Shown here piece by piece: positions 18,188-27,237 of a stretch of DNA of 64,000 nucleotides (position 1 is its first letter; each line of letters opens with the position of its first letter). The notes below the pieces were generated by a model that was not told the origin of the DNA, made no database searches, and saw only the letters and a program-made list of their open reading frames with translations. The position numbers were made by a program, and so were the translations under genes. The DNA comes from Thalassospira mesophila (lineage in GTDB: Bacteria > Pseudomonadota > Alphaproteobacteria > Rhodospirillales > Thalassospiraceae): assembly GCF_002115755.1 (NCBI RefSeq), contig NZ_JFKA01000004.1:62001-126000 (forward strand). The letters are read 5' to 3'.

Positions 18188-18291
18188 TCACCCCGGCGGC
18201 CCCCCTATCCGCCCCGAACCATCGCCTTTTCATGCGTGTCTGGCAATCGCGGTATTAAACTACCCGCATAACGCTCCACCCTTATAGCAAA

Positions 18292-18397
18292 CTCATTGAT
18301 CGAAACCGATCAATGAGGCCCTCAGTCGGCGGGCGGGCTTCTTTGAAGCTCTTGCCAATCGCTTCACAAGCCGCGCAGCACCGTCGCGCCTAACCAG
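18292..18397 (+). repeat. Dispersed intergenic repeat, copy A
   Basis: This copy is about 105 bp and matches copy B at 25196-25300 (opposite strand) without gaps. It opens with a perfect 11-bp stem (18292-18302 with 18307-18317, loop AAAC), then AGGCCCTCAGTCGGCGGGC, a poorly conserved middle of about 30 bases, and the conserved end GCCGCGCAGCACCGTCGCGC-CTAAC. It lies in the 243-base gap between comF and the lysR gene. No coding potential. Where stem bases differ from copy B, the opposite arm differs to match. Confidence 0.75.
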
Positions 18398-18430
18398 CCC
18401 CTCATGAGTCTTCCTCATAGAGAACTGGTA

Positions 18431-19336
18431 TTATTCGTACTTACGAACAGCAGGATTGGCCCGCAAACGCTCGGCCGCAAAATCAATAAAGGCGCGCACT
18501 TTGGCCGATGCGCGCCGCCCTTCGGGATGGACCAGATGGATTGGCACCGGGTTTTTGGCATAATCATCGAGCACCGTTTCAAGCTGGCCCGCGGCCAAAG
18601 CCGGGCTGATCTGATAGGACAACAACCGCGCAAGGCCCCAACCATCAAGGGCTGCCTGCAAGGCCGCATCGGTCGCATTGGTTAACAAACTCGGCGAGAC
18701 TGCTACGGCGATTTTTTCGGTCAGGCCAAACCGCCATTCATGGGTGGTTGGCGGGTTGGTGGTGCCAATAATGCGATGGGCCGACAAATCAGTCGGTTTT
18801 TCGGGCCTGCCATGCGTGGCAAAATAGGATGGTGCCGCACAAACCAGCTGTTTAACTGCCCCCACCCGCACCGCACTTAACCCGGAATCGGCCAAATGGC
18901 CAATGCGCACGGCAAGGTCCATGCCTTCCTCAATCACATTTACCACCCGGTCTAACAACAACACCTGCCCGCGCATGCCGGGGTTTTCATCAAGAAACGC
19001 CATTAAAATCGGCATGACAAACATTTTGCCAAACAACACCGGGGCCGTGATGGTCAGGGTGCCGGTTGGCGTGGCATAGGCGCCCCCGGCGGCGGCATCT
19101 GCCTCGGCCAGATCATCCAGAATACGGCGGCAATCGCGCATGTAGCGATCCCCGGCCTCGGTCAGCTTTACGCTGCGCGTGGTGCGGGTTAACAGCCGCG
19201 CACCGGTAATTTCTTCCAAAAAGGCAATGGCACGGGTAACGGCGGGCGGGCTCATGCGCAAATCCCGCCCGGCCTGGGCAAAACTGCCACAATCGGCCAC
19301 GCGGATAAAAACCTTCATTGCCTGCCAGCGGTCCAT
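18431..19336 (-). CDS. LysR-family transcriptional regulator
   Basis: A 301-residue LysR regulator: the N-terminal winged HTH reads MKVFIRVADCGSFAQAGRDL and PPAVTRAIAFLEEITGARLL, followed by the effector-binding domain starting LTITAPVLFGKMFVMPIL. It is closest in style to the common MDRWQAMKVFIRV-type subgroup. It diverges from the glutathione transferase/flavoprotein pair, and LysR-like operator sequence lies between, so it most likely controls those genes in response to an unknown electrophile or aromatic compound. Confidence 0.92.
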   Translation of the reverse strand: MDRWQAMKVFIRVADCGSFAQAGRDLRMSPPAVTRAIAFLEEITGARLLTRTTRSVKLTEAGDRYMRDCRRILDDLAEADAAAGGAYATPTGTLTITAPVLFGKMFVMPILMAFLDENPGMRGQVLLLDRVVNVIEEGMDLAVRIGHLADSGLSAVRVGAVKQLVCAAPSYFATHGRPEKPTDLSAHRIIGTTNPPTTHEWRFGLTEKIAVAVSPSLLTNATDAALQAALDGWGLARLLSYQISPALAAGQLETVLDDYAKNPVPIHLVHPEGRRASAKVRAFIDFAAERLRANPAVRKYE

Positions 19337-19378
19337 TATTTGCCTTTCTATTTTGCGCCTGAAAGCACCACCTTATTA

Positions 19379-19404
19379 TTCCTTAATACGGAACAGTAAA
19401 TTCC
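19379..19404. promoter_or_regulatory. Candidate LysR operator in the lysR-gst divergent promoter
   Basis: TTCC (19379-19382), seven bases, GGAA (19390-19393), seven bases, TTCC (19401-19404) form an interlocking inverted/direct repeat with 11-base periodicity in the 152-base divergent region. LysR proteins bind such short dyads next to their own gene. Confidence 0.4.
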
Positions 19405-19488
19405 AAATACTCTATCTTAATCAATCATACCGAAACAATCATAATCATTTCATCAGCCGTTCCCGCCTCTCCTTCAAAGGAAAATGCT

Positions 19489-20106
19489 ATGAAACTTTAT
19501 GATTTTCCGCTTTCCGGCCATTCCCACCGTGCCCATCTGTTTTTATCACTGGTCGGTGCCGATTATGACCTGGTCGCCGTTGACCTTGCCAAGGGTGAAC
19601 ACAAAAATCCGCCCTTTTTGGCGTTAAACCCGTTTGGTCAGGTGCCGGTGCTTGAGGATGACGGCGTAATCATCCCCGATTCCATCGCCATCATGGTTTA
19701 TGTCGCCAAAAAATACGGCAAAATCGACTGGTTGCCCGAAGACCCGCAACAGACGGCCCAAATCCAGCGCTGGTTATCGGTTGCTGCCGGGCAAATCGCC
19801 TATGGCCCCTGTGCCGCGCGCCTTGTCACCGTGTTTGGGGCCAAATTTAACACCGCCGAAGTCATTGCCCGCGCCCACAGCATTTTAACGCTGATCGATG
19901 CCGAACTTGCCAATCGTGACTGGCTGGTGACCAGCCACGCCACCATCGCCGATATCGCACTTTACAGCTATATCGTGCAGGCCCCCGAAGGCAATGTCGA
20001 TATCAGCCCCTATCACAACGTCGGCAAATGGCTGCGCCAGATCGAGGCTTTGCCGGGTTTTGTCCCCTTCCCGACGACTAAAGCCGGTTTACGCGCAACC
20101 AGCTAA
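19489..20106 (+). CDS. Glutathione S-transferase family protein
   Basis: A 205-residue GST. The N-terminal thioredoxin-like domain reads [21 protein letters not shown], with the Ser/His motif expected to activate glutathione, then [25 protein letters not shown] containing the cis-proline and the glutathione gamma-glutamyl binding block (DS). The helical C-terminal domain has [11 protein letters not shown], the N-capping box motif. It is probably co-transcribed with the redox flavoprotein 57 bases downstream and points to detoxification. Confidence 0.9.
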   Translation: MKLYDFPLSGHSHRAHLFLSLVGADYDLVAVDLAKGEHKNPPFLALNPFGQVPVLEDDGVIIPDSIAIMVYVAKKYGKIDWLPEDPQQTAQIQRWLSVAAGQIAYGPCAARLVTVFGAKFNTAEVIARAHSILTLIDAELANRDWLVTSHATIADIALYSYIVQAPEGNVDISPYHNVGKWLRQIEALPGFVPFPTTKAGLRATS

Positions 20107-20163
20107 TCCGCCCCCGGCATATCCCCCGCACATACCTGCCTTATCTCAGCAAAGGTAATTCCC

Positions 20164-22293
20164 ATGTCGATGTCCTATTCGCCGCCCGTATCTGCAACAT
20201 GGCATGAAGGGGAGCTTGCCCTTCATCAGCACATGGGAATTACCAAAAAAATGGCCGATATTGGCCACCGTGCCATTCGCGACCACATGATCGAACAACA
20301 CCGCACCTTCTTTGCCCAACTGCCGCTTGTGGTTTTGGGCGCAGTCGATGATCACGATGATGTCTGGGCCACAATTCGCACCGGACACCCCGGTTTTATG
20401 CGGGCCAAAAATGATACCACCTTACAAATCAGCCTGCCGCTCAACAGCAATGATCCGGCGCAAAACGGCATTGCCAATGGCAAACCCGTCGGTCTTTTGG
20501 GGATCGAACTTGAAACCCGGCGTCGCAACCGCATGAACGGCACCATCACCAGTTTTGGCGATGCCGGATTTAATGTTTCTGTCCAGCACAGCTTTGGCAA
20601 TTGCCCGCAATATATCCGCTTGCGCGACCATTATTTCGTTGCCGAAAACCCGGGTGATGAAAACATCCGGCATACGGACCATATCGATGCGTTTTGCCAA
20701 ACCCTGATTAAAAACGCCGACACATTTTTTGTCGCCAGCTATGTTGAGCGCGCCGTTGATGCGCGCCCTGCAACAGCCCAATCCACCCCGAACACGCGGC
20801 GCGAAGTTGATGTCTCACATCGGGGCGGCAACCCCGGCTTTGTTCGGATTGATAATGATGGCGGGCTGACCATTCCCGACTTTGCCGGAAACCTGTTTTT
20901 CAACACGCTGGGCAATATTGTGCAAACCGGCCAGGCCGGGCTGCTTTTTGCCGATTTTGAAACCGGCACCGTTGTGCAAATGACAGGCCGGGCCGAAATC
21001 CTGCTAAACAGCCCCGAAACGACCCATTTTCAGGGGGCCGAACGCCTGTGGCGATTTATGCCCACCAAAATCATCATCCGCGAAAATGCCCTATCCCTGC
21101 GCTGGCACCCGCGCGATGCAGGCCAATCACCCAACAGCCTGTTAACCGGCAGTTGGGACGATGCAGCACAGCGCGCGCGCGCGGCACAGATGGTCAATCA
21201 ATGGCGACCGCTTGAAGTGGTACGCCTTGCCGATGAAAGCCGTACCGTGCGGTCATTTTACCTTGCCCCGCAAAAAACCACCGCCAGCAATACCGCCGGG
21301 CTTGTTCCGCCACACGCAGGGCAGTTTCTGCCCATCCGCATCACGATGGCCGATGGCAGTACACCTGTTCGCACCTATACCCTGTCATCCGCACCGACTG
21401 ACACATATTACCGCATCAGTGTCGCCCGCCAAAACGGCGTATCACGCCATTTGCACGATACGATGGCAATTGGCGACATCGTCGAAACCCGCGCACCACA
21501 GGGCAATTTCGGGCTTGATGCCCTGTCAAACCGGCCCGTCGTTATGATGGCGGGCGGCATTGGCATTACCCCCATGATCGCGATGATGCACCACATGCTT
21601 TACGAAGCCCGTCGCGCCCGGCGGTTTCAACCCTGCTGGTTGTTTTATGCTGCCCGCAGCAAGGAAGACCGCGCCTTTGACCGCGAACTGGCTGATCTGG
21701 AAACGGCATCGCAGGGCATGTTTAAAATTATCCGGGTTTTAAGCGACACCGATAATGCCCTGCCAAAGCAGGACTACGATGCCAGCGGCCATATCGATAT
21801 GGATCTTTTGCAATCCCGCCTGCCGTTTGATGATTACGACTTTTACCTGTGCGGCCCTAGCGGCTTTATGCAGGCGATGTATGACGGCTTACGGGGCAAA
21901 AACATCGCCGATGCCCGCATCCATGCCGAGGCCTTCGGACCCGCCAGCTTAACCCGCATGCTTGATTCCAGCCCGCAAAACGCTGTTTCCGACGATACTC
22001 CCCCTGCGACTATTTCGGATGTGCCCGTCGAGGTCACTTTCGCCCAAAGCGATAAAACCGCCCACTGGCAGCCCGACAAAAATCAGACCGTGCTGGACCT
22101 GGCCGAGGCAGCGGGCCTGCGCCCGCAATATGGCTGTCGCAGTGGAAATTGCGGAAGCTGCGCAGTCAGGATCGTGCAGGGCGAAGTTGCCTATGCCAGC
22201 CAACCCTCAGCAAGTTGCGATGCCGATAGTGCCCTTTTATGCTGCGCCATGCCTGCCACAGGCCCCGACACCAAACTGGTGCTTGATATCTAA
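20164..22293 (+). CDS. Three-domain redox protein: PNPOx-like flavin domain, FNR-type reductase, 2Fe-2S ferredoxin
   Basis: A 709-residue fusion. Residues of about 35-310 form a pyridoxamine-5'-phosphate-oxidase-like (split-barrel FMN) region (RTFFAQLPLVVLGAVDDHDDVWAT; later GGLTIPDFAGNLFFNTLGNI). Residues of about 340-600 are a ferredoxin-reductase module with FAD-binding RTYTLSSAP and NAD(P)-binding MMAGGIGITPMIAMM. The C-terminus has a plant-type ferredoxin with C658, C663, C666 (YGCRSGNCGSC) and a CC pair at 693-694. Such fusions pass electrons from NAD(P)H via FAD and an iron-sulfur cluster; the acceptor here may be the FMN domain or an external substrate. Neighbouring GST and LysR suggest a role in xenobiotic or electrophile response (inference). 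Confidence 0.88.
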   Translation: MSMSYSPPVSATWHEGELALHQHMGITKKMADIGHRAIRDHMIEQHRTFFAQLPLVVLGAVDDHDDVWATIRTGHPGFMRAKNDTTLQISLPLNSNDPAQNGIANGKPVGLLGIELETRRRNRMNGTITSFGDAGFNVSVQHSFGNCPQYIRLRDHYFVAENPGDENIRHTDHIDAFCQTLIKNADTFFVASYVERAVDARPATAQSTPNTRREVDVSHRGGNPGFVRIDNDGGLTIPDFAGNLFFNTLGNIVQTGQAGLLFADFETGTVVQMTGRAEILLNSPETTHFQGAERLWRFMPTKIIIRENALSLRWHPRDAGQSPNSLLTGSWDDAAQRARAAQMVNQWRPLEVVRLADESRTVRSFYLAPQKTTASNTAGLVPPHAGQFLPIRITMADGSTPVRTYTLSSAPTDTYYRISVARQNGVSRHLHDTMAIGDIVETRAPQGNFGLDALSNRPVVMMAGGIGITPMIAMMHHMLYEARRARRFQPCWLFYAARSKEDRAFDRELADLETASQGMFKIIRVLSDTDNALPKQDYDASGHIDMDLLQSRLPFDDYDFYLCGPSGFMQAMYDGLRGKNIADARIHAEAFGPASLTRMLDSSPQNAVSDDTPPATISDVPVEVTFAQSDKTAHWQPDKNQTVLDLAEAAGLRPQYGCRSGNCGSCAVRIVQGEVAYASQPSASCDADSALLCCAMPATGPDTKLVLDI

Positions 22294-22412
22294 AGACATT
22301 GCCCGATCAGGACGCGCAAAACCGATGATCCATTGCACCCCCGCCCGGTGCGGGCTATTTAAAGGGCCAACATAGCAATTTCCGCGCCCATTCCCGCACA
22401 GTGGAGCCCCTG

Positions 22413-23315
22413 ATGAGCGATCCGATTACGGTGTTTGATCGCCGTATCCTGAAAATGCGCCGTGACCGCGCAGCAGCCCGGTCGCAGGACTATAATTTCC
22501 TGTTTGCCGAAACCGCCGAACGGCTGGCCGACCGGCTGGACGACACCACGCGCAGCTTTCCCACCGCCCTTGATCTGGGTTGTCACAGTGGCGAGTTGGG
22601 CCAGATCATTGGCAAACGCGGCGGCATTGAAACCCTGTTTCAATCTGACATTTCGCAGGGCTACGCCCGTAATGCGCAAAATGGCGCGGTTAAACACCCA
22701 ACCCTTGTCGCGGACGAGGAATTTTTGCCTTTTGCCCATGGCGCGCTGGATTTGATCCTGTCGAACCTGTCGCTGCACTGGGTTAATGATTTGCCCGGCA
22801 TGTTGCTTCAGGCGCGTCAGGCGTTAAAACCCGACGGATTTTTTCTGGCATCGATGCTGGGCGGGGAAACGCTAAAAGATTTGCGCGATGCCCTGATGAC
22901 CGCCGAGGCCGAAGAAGAAGGCGGGGTCTCGCCGCGCATCTCGCCATTTATTGATGTCCGCGATGCCGGCGCGCTTTTGCAACGCAGTGGCTTTGCCCTG
23001 CCGGTGGTTGATATTGACGAAATCACGGTGGATTACCCCGATGCCCTAAAACTGATGCGCGACCTTGCCGGGATGGGCGAAAGCAACCTGATTTTAAAAC
23101 GCAGCAAGAAGTTTACCAAACGTGGCACCCTTGCCCGCGCCGCCGCGATTTATCACGAACGCCACGCCCGGCCCGATGGCAGGGTAAATGCCTGTTTTCA
23201 GGTGGTCTACCTTACCGCCTGGGCACCTGATGAAAGCCAGCAAAAACCGCTGCGCCGGGGCAGCGGCCAGGTTAGTCTGGTGGATTTTTTGGGCGATGAC
23301 GCCCCAAAGCAATAA
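22413..23315 (+). CDS. SAM-dependent methyltransferase (BioC/NDUFAF5-like)
   Basis: A 300-residue class I methyltransferase. It begins VFDRRILKMRRDRAAARSQDYNF, a block typical of the alphaproteobacterial/mitochondrial NDUFAF5 group, then motif I ALDLGCHSGELG and post-motif LDLILSNLSLHWVNDLPGML. Mitochondrial NDUFAF5 hydroxylates an arginine of complex I, whereas BioC methylates malonyl-ACP; the length and start suggest the former group, but activity is not proven. The ATG at 22413 follows GGAG. In related genomes it often neighbours comF, here 4 kb away beyond the lysR/GST cassette. Confidence 0.85.
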   Translation: MSDPITVFDRRILKMRRDRAAARSQDYNFLFAETAERLADRLDDTTRSFPTALDLGCHSGELGQIIGKRGGIETLFQSDISQGYARNAQNGAVKHPTLVADEEFLPFAHGALDLILSNLSLHWVNDLPGMLLQARQALKPDGFFLASMLGGETLKDLRDALMTAEAEEEGGVSPRISPFIDVRDAGALLQRSGFALPVVDIDEITVDYPDALKLMRDLAGMGESNLILKRSKKFTKRGTLARAAAIYHERHARPDGRVNACFQVVYLTAWAPDESQQKPLRRGSGQVSLVDFLGDDAPKQ

Positions 23316-23335
23316 CCAAAAACAGGGTTAACTTC

Positions 23336-24052
23336 ATGGACCTTCCCCACCCGCTTTTGCGTGGCCGCCTGATCCTGCGTTACAAGCGTTTTCTGGCCGA
23401 TATTGAACTGGAAAACGGCGATGTTATCACCGCGCATTGCGCCAATCCCGGTGCGATGACCGGGTTAAAAGACGCCGGGCTTTTGGTGTGGGTTTCAACA
23501 TCGGATAACCCCAAACGCAAGCTGAAACATAGCTGGGAATTGTGCCAGGTGGGGGACGCGATGGTGGGAATTAACACATCCCACCCCAACGCCATTGTCG
23601 AAGAAGCCATTCGGGCGGGAGAAATCCCGGAAATTGCAGGCTATGAAACCCTGAAACGCGAAGTGAAATACGGGCAAAATTCGCGGATCGATATTTTGCT
23701 ATCCGACCCGGACAAGGGGCTATGTTACGTCGAAATCAAAAACGTGCATTTAAAACGCGATGATGCCATCCCCGGCCTTGCCGAATTTCCCGATGCGGTA
23801 ACAAAACGCGGGGCAAAGCACCTTGATGAAATGACCGACATGGTCGCACAAGGCCACCGCGCGGTAATGTTTTACCTGATCCAGCGCACCGATTGCGACA
23901 GCTTCACCCTGGCCCATGACATTGACCCGCATTATGCCGCCCGTTTTTGCGCCGCCACCGCAAGCGGAGTTGAAGCCATCGCCTATGATTGCGCGATCAA
24001 TACATCATCGGTCACGGTGCGGCAAAAACGGCCCATAATACTGGCACCATAA
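23336..24052 (+). CDS. sfsA: SfsA family protein (sugar fermentation stimulation protein homologue)
   Basis: A 238-residue SfsA. The N-terminal OB-like domain is RGRLILRYKRFLADIELENGDVITAHCANPGAMTGL and the C-terminal nuclease-like domain contains GLCYVEIKNVHLKRDDAIPGLAEFPDAVTKRGAKHLDEM. The family was named for maltose metabolism effects in E. coli and has a restriction-endonuclease-like fold; its true role is unclear. It precedes map, as in many Alphaproteobacteria. Confidence 0.95.
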   Translation: MDLPHPLLRGRLILRYKRFLADIELENGDVITAHCANPGAMTGLKDAGLLVWVSTSDNPKRKLKHSWELCQVGDAMVGINTSHPNAIVEEAIRAGEIPEIAGYETLKREVKYGQNSRIDILLSDPDKGLCYVEIKNVHLKRDDAIPGLAEFPDAVTKRGAKHLDEMTDMVAQGHRAVMFYLIQRTDCDSFTLAHDIDPHYAARFCAATASGVEAIAYDCAINTSSVTVRQKRPIILAP

Positions 24053-24309
24053 AGATGGTTGGTTAAACCAACCCCTTGGCGCAATCAAAACAGGCCATAA
24101 CAACCGCAACCGGCCCTTATTTTGGTCGATATGATCCAAAACAAGGCACGATTTACAATGATCGGGGCATATTACGCCTTTGTCGTCGCGTTATTGGCCG
24201 CCCGGTCCTTGCTTCTTGGGCGCACAACGATTATTTCATTAGGCTGCAAAGCAATATCGGTGAGAATGGGGTCCGCCCCATAAGAATCGCCAACACAAGG
24301 AGAATTCGG
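24053..24309. other. Intergenic region sfsA-map
   Basis: About 257 bases. A perfect hairpin (GGTTGGTT-A-AACCAACC, about 24057-24073) just after sfsA lacks a T run. The rest stays open in the map frame but shows no Map homology, so it is treated as an untranslated leader. AGGAG at 24299-24303 precedes the map start. Confidence 0.5.
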
Positions 24310-25116
24310 TTGGCAAACGGAAAAGTAAAGATTCACGGCCCCGAAGCATTTGAAGGCATGCGCGCCGCCGGACGGCTGGCAGCGGAAGTGCTGGACTTCA
24401 TTACCCCCTATGTCGTGCCCGGCGTGACCACGGGCAAGCTTGATGATTTGTGCGACCAGTTTATTCGCGATCACGGGGCCATTTCGGCCTGCCTTGGCTA
24501 TCGCGGTTTTCCCAAATCAACCTGCATATCGATCAATCATGTTGTCTGCCACGGTATCCCCGGCGAGAAAAAGCTGCAAAATGGCGACATCCTGAATATT
24601 GACATCACCGTCATTCTTGATGGCTGGTATGGCGACACCAGCCGCATGTATATTGCCGGCACCCCCAAGGTAATGGCGCAGCGTTTGGTTGATGTGACGT
24701 ATGAATCGCTGTGGCGCGGTATTCGGGCGGTAAAACCCGGCGCGACACTGGGCGATATTGGTCATGCGATTCAGTCCTATGCCGAATCCGAACGGTTTTC
24801 AGTCGTGCGTGATTTTTGCGGGCATGGTCTGGGCCAGGTCTTCCACGACGCGCCCAATATCTTGCATTATGGCAAGCCGGGCGAAGGGCTGGTTTTGGAA
24901 CCGGGCATGATTTTCACCATCGAACCCATGATCAATCAGGGTACCTACGAATGCAAGGTCCTGTCCGATGGCTGGACAGCCGTTACCCGCGACCGCAAGC
25001 TTACCGCACAGTTTGAACATTCGCTGGGTGTGACCGAAGACGGCTATGAAATATTTACCCGCTCGCCCGCCGGGCTGGAAAAACCACCCTACGAAATCAG
25101 CAACGCCGCCGAATAA
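24310..25116 (+). CDS. map: Methionine aminopeptidase, type I
   Basis: A 268-residue metalloprotease that removes the initiator methionine. Five metal ligands are in place: Asp and Asp in DILNIDITVILDGWYGDTSRM, His in FCGHGLGQVFHDAP, Glu in FTIEPMINQG and Glu in QFEHSLGVTEDG. The TTG at 24310, preceded by AGGAG, gives the normal N-terminus (ANGKVKIHGPEAFEGMRAAGRLA); the frame stays open 78 codons further upstream but that part has no family similarity. Order sfsA-map-radC is common in Alphaproteobacteria; here radC is 4.9 kb away. Confidence 0.95.
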   Translation: MANGKVKIHGPEAFEGMRAAGRLAAEVLDFITPYVVPGVTTGKLDDLCDQFIRDHGAISACLGYRGFPKSTCISINHVVCHGIPGEKKLQNGDILNIDITVILDGWYGDTSRMYIAGTPKVMAQRLVDVTYESLWRGIRAVKPGATLGDIGHAIQSYAESERFSVVRDFCGHGLGQVFHDAPNILHYGKPGEGLVLEPGMIFTIEPMINQGTYECKVLSDGWTAVTRDRKLTAQFEHSLGVTEDGYEIFTRSPAGLEKPPYEISNAAE

Positions 25117-25144
25117 CCGGGCGACCCGTTGATATAAAATGCGC

Positions 25145-25183
25145 AAAAGGCAGGCCCGGTTTTGAACCGGCCTGCCTTTTTTA
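25145..25183. terminator. Bidirectional terminator after map
   Basis: Long interrupted stem (AAAAGGCAGG…CCGGTT paired with AACCGG…CCTGCCTTTTTT) with a T run on the plus strand and an A run on the other side. Confidence 0.85.
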
Positions 25184-25195
25184 GTCGACTTACCG

Positions 25196-25300
25196 AGTTA
25201 GGCGCGACGGCGCCGCGCGGCCTATGCCGTGAAAGGCAGGGGCTTTTGCGACGCCCGCCCGCCGATTGAGGGCCTTGTTGATCGGTTTTGATCAACAAGC
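25196..25300 (-). repeat. Dispersed intergenic repeat, copy B
   Basis: Minus-strand copy of the element at 18292-18397. Read on the minus strand it opens with a hairpin (CTTGTTGATC, AAAACC-type loop, GATCAACAAG), then AGGCCCTCAATCGGCGGGC, a variable middle of equal length, and the end GCCGCGCGGCGCCGTCGCGC-CTAAC. Both copies align without gaps. It fills the gap between the map terminator and the MFS gene. Confidence 0.75.
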
Positions 25301-25307
25301 GTTGATA

Positions 25308-26654
25308 TTATTCCGCCGCCATTGTCACCTTTGGCACCTCGTTGACCAGAATGCGCAACCGGCCATCTACCCGGCGAATGCGCAATTCGCGATATTTGAC
25401 CAGATAAACCAAGCCGACAATGGCGGCAGCAATGCCGGACAGGGCCGCGGCCCCCATCGCCCAGCGCGGCCCGTATTGATCGGCGATCCAACCGACAATC
25501 GGTGCGCCAATCGGGGTGCCGCCCATGGCAATCGCCATGCGGATCGCCATCACCCGGCCCCGCATCATCGGGTCGGTTGAAAGCTGGATCAGGCCATTGC
25601 TTGAACTCATAAACGTTAAGGCGGCAATGCCGATTAACACCAGCGACGCCCCAAACAGCCAGAAGCTGGGCATCAGGGCGGCCACCATGCAGCCCAGGCC
25701 AAAAAACAGCGCGCCATAAAACAGCAGGCCAATTTGCGGCGTTGCCCGCTGGGCGGCAAACAATGCGCCCATCACCGTGCCCACCGCCATTAGCGATGAC
25801 AGCATGCCGTATTCCCCGGCCCCGGAATGAAAAACCGTTACCGCCATGGTGGAAATGAAAATGGGAAAGTTCAGGCCAAAAGTGCCGATCAGCAACAGCA
25901 TCAGCAAAATCGCCATCAAATCGGGCCGGGCACGAACATAGCGAAAACCGCTAACCAGATTCCCCTGCCCGCGCAAAGGACGGCGCGAAACATTCAAATC
26001 CGCCACCCGCAGCGCCATAAGCGACCATAAAACGCCGATAAACGACCCCGAATTGATCAAAAACACCCATCCGGTGCCAACAAACGCGATCAAAAGGCCC
26101 GCAACCGCCGGGCCAATCATGCGCGCGGCATTAAAGGATGTGGAATTAAGCGCAATAGCGTTGGACAAATCCTTTTCCGGGACAAGGTCGGAGACAAAGG
26201 TTTGCCTTGCCGGGGCATCAAACGCCGCGACACAACCCAGCAAAAACGCGAAAATATAAACGTGCCATAACGTGACCAGCCCGCTAACCGTTAAAATCCC
26301 CAATCCCAGCCCCAACAGGCTCATCAGGGACTGGGTGACCATCAGCAATTTGCGGCGGTCGAAATAATCGGCGGCAAAACCGGTAAAGGGCAACAATAAT
26401 AACTGCGGGCCAAATTGCAGGCCCATGACAACACCAACAGCGGTTGAATTATGGTCGGTCAGTTCGGTTAGAACAATCCAGTCCTGGGCCGTGCGCTGCA
26501 TCCATGTGCCAATATTGGAAATAATCGCCCCGCTGGCCCAGACCCGGTAATTATAAATCGCCAGCGAACGAAACGTGCCTTTCATCGGGTTTTTCATCAC
26601 ATACGCCCCCATAATCGGGCGGAATAGTGATTGGCCCGAAACTTTCGGGACCAT
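25308..26654 (-). CDS. MFS exporter (EntS/MFS_3 type)
   Basis: A 448-residue, 12-helix major facilitator. The segment FRSLAIYNYRVWASGAIISNIGTWMQRTAQDWIVLTEL and the loop FAADYFDRRKLLMVTQSLM are typical of the MFS_3/EntS branch, which exports drugs, siderophores or metabolites by proton antiport. The ATG at 26654 lies 13 bases after the isochorismatase-like gene, so the two are probably co-transcribed; further in-frame ATGs (for example before KNPMKGTF) are possible starts. A MarR gene stands upstream of both. Substrate unknown. Confidence 0.88.
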   Translation of the reverse strand: MVPKVSGQSLFRPIMGAYVMKNPMKGTFRSLAIYNYRVWASGAIISNIGTWMQRTAQDWIVLTELTDHNSTAVGVVMGLQFGPQLLLLPFTGFAADYFDRRKLLMVTQSLMSLLGLGLGILTVSGLVTLWHVYIFAFLLGCVAAFDAPARQTFVSDLVPEKDLSNAIALNSTSFNAARMIGPAVAGLLIAFVGTGWVFLINSGSFIGVLWSLMALRVADLNVSRRPLRGQGNLVSGFRYVRARPDLMAILLMLLLIGTFGLNFPIFISTMAVTVFHSGAGEYGMLSSLMAVGTVMGALFAAQRATPQIGLLFYGALFFGLGCMVAALMPSFWLFGASLVLIGIAALTFMSSSNGLIQLSTDPMMRGRVMAIRMAIAMGGTPIGAPIVGWIADQYGPRWAMGAAALSGIAAAIVGLVYLVKYRELRIRRVDGRLRILVNEVPKVTMAAE

Positions 26655-26667
26655 TTTTTTTGCGCTG

Positions 26668-27237
26668 TCATTTCCCGCTGCTTTCGCGATCAAGGCAGGC
26701 AATAATATCGTCCGCCGTGCCGGTTTCGCCCAAACGCGGGAAAATGCGGGTCACGCTGTTAACATGGGCGTCTTGGTTCATGTCGGTCATGGCATCAACC
26801 GCCAGTGTCACATTCAACCCCAGTTCATGGGCCTGACGCGCGGTTGATTCAACACCAATGCTGGTGGCAACCCCACACATAACAACCTGTGTCACACCTT
26901 GCTGTGCCAGATAATCGGCCAGTCCGGTTTTGCTAAACGCGCCCCATGTGTGTTTGGTCACCACATGGTCATTGGCACTTGCACCCAGTTCAGGCGCCAG
27001 ATCGGCCCAGTCGGGCGGGAATGTTGCGGTTCGGGGTGGTTGTTCGTTGCGGCCCGGTGCCATGCCCACCACATTAACCAGCACCACCGGCAAATTGCGC
27101 GCCCGAAATGCGTCCGCCAGCTTTACCGATTTTGCCAGCACATCCTCTATCGGATGGATTGTCGGGTAAGCCATAATACCTTTTTGCAAATCAATCACGA
27201 TCAGGGCGGTTTTGGGGTCAAGCACAGTAACAGGCAT
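26668..27237 (-). CDS. Isochorismatase-family cysteine hydrolase
   Basis: A 189-residue cysteine hydrolase. The catalytic triad is visible as Asp in ALIVIDLQKG, Lys in VVTKHTWGAF and Cys in VVMCGVATSIGVESTARQAHE, the last being the hallmark of the family. Known members split isochorismate, nicotinamide, N-carbamoyl compounds or other small amides, so the substrate cannot be assigned. The ATG at 27237 gives the normal N-terminus PVTVLDPKTALIV; upstream residues are not conserved. Operon with the MFS exporter. Confidence 0.88.
   Translation of the reverse strand: MPVTVLDPKTALIVIDLQKGIMAYPTIHPIEDVLAKSVKLADAFRARNLPVVLVNVVGMAPGRNEQPPRTATFPPDWADLAPELGASANDHVVTKHTWGAFSKTGLADYLAQQGVTQVVMCGVATSIGVESTARQAHELGLNVTLAVDAMTDMNQDAHVNSVTRIFPRLGETGTADDIIACLDRESSGK

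Noticed and set aside
20164..22293. Redox fusion protein as flavin reductase partner for the halogenase-like enzyme
   Set aside because: It is 30 kb away, has its own LysR regulator, and carries an iron-sulfur chain rather than a simple flavin reductase fold.
24076..24309. N-terminal extension of methionine aminopeptidase
   Set aside because: The frame is open but has no Map similarity, and a good ribosome-binding site precedes the TTG at 24310, which gives the normal length.
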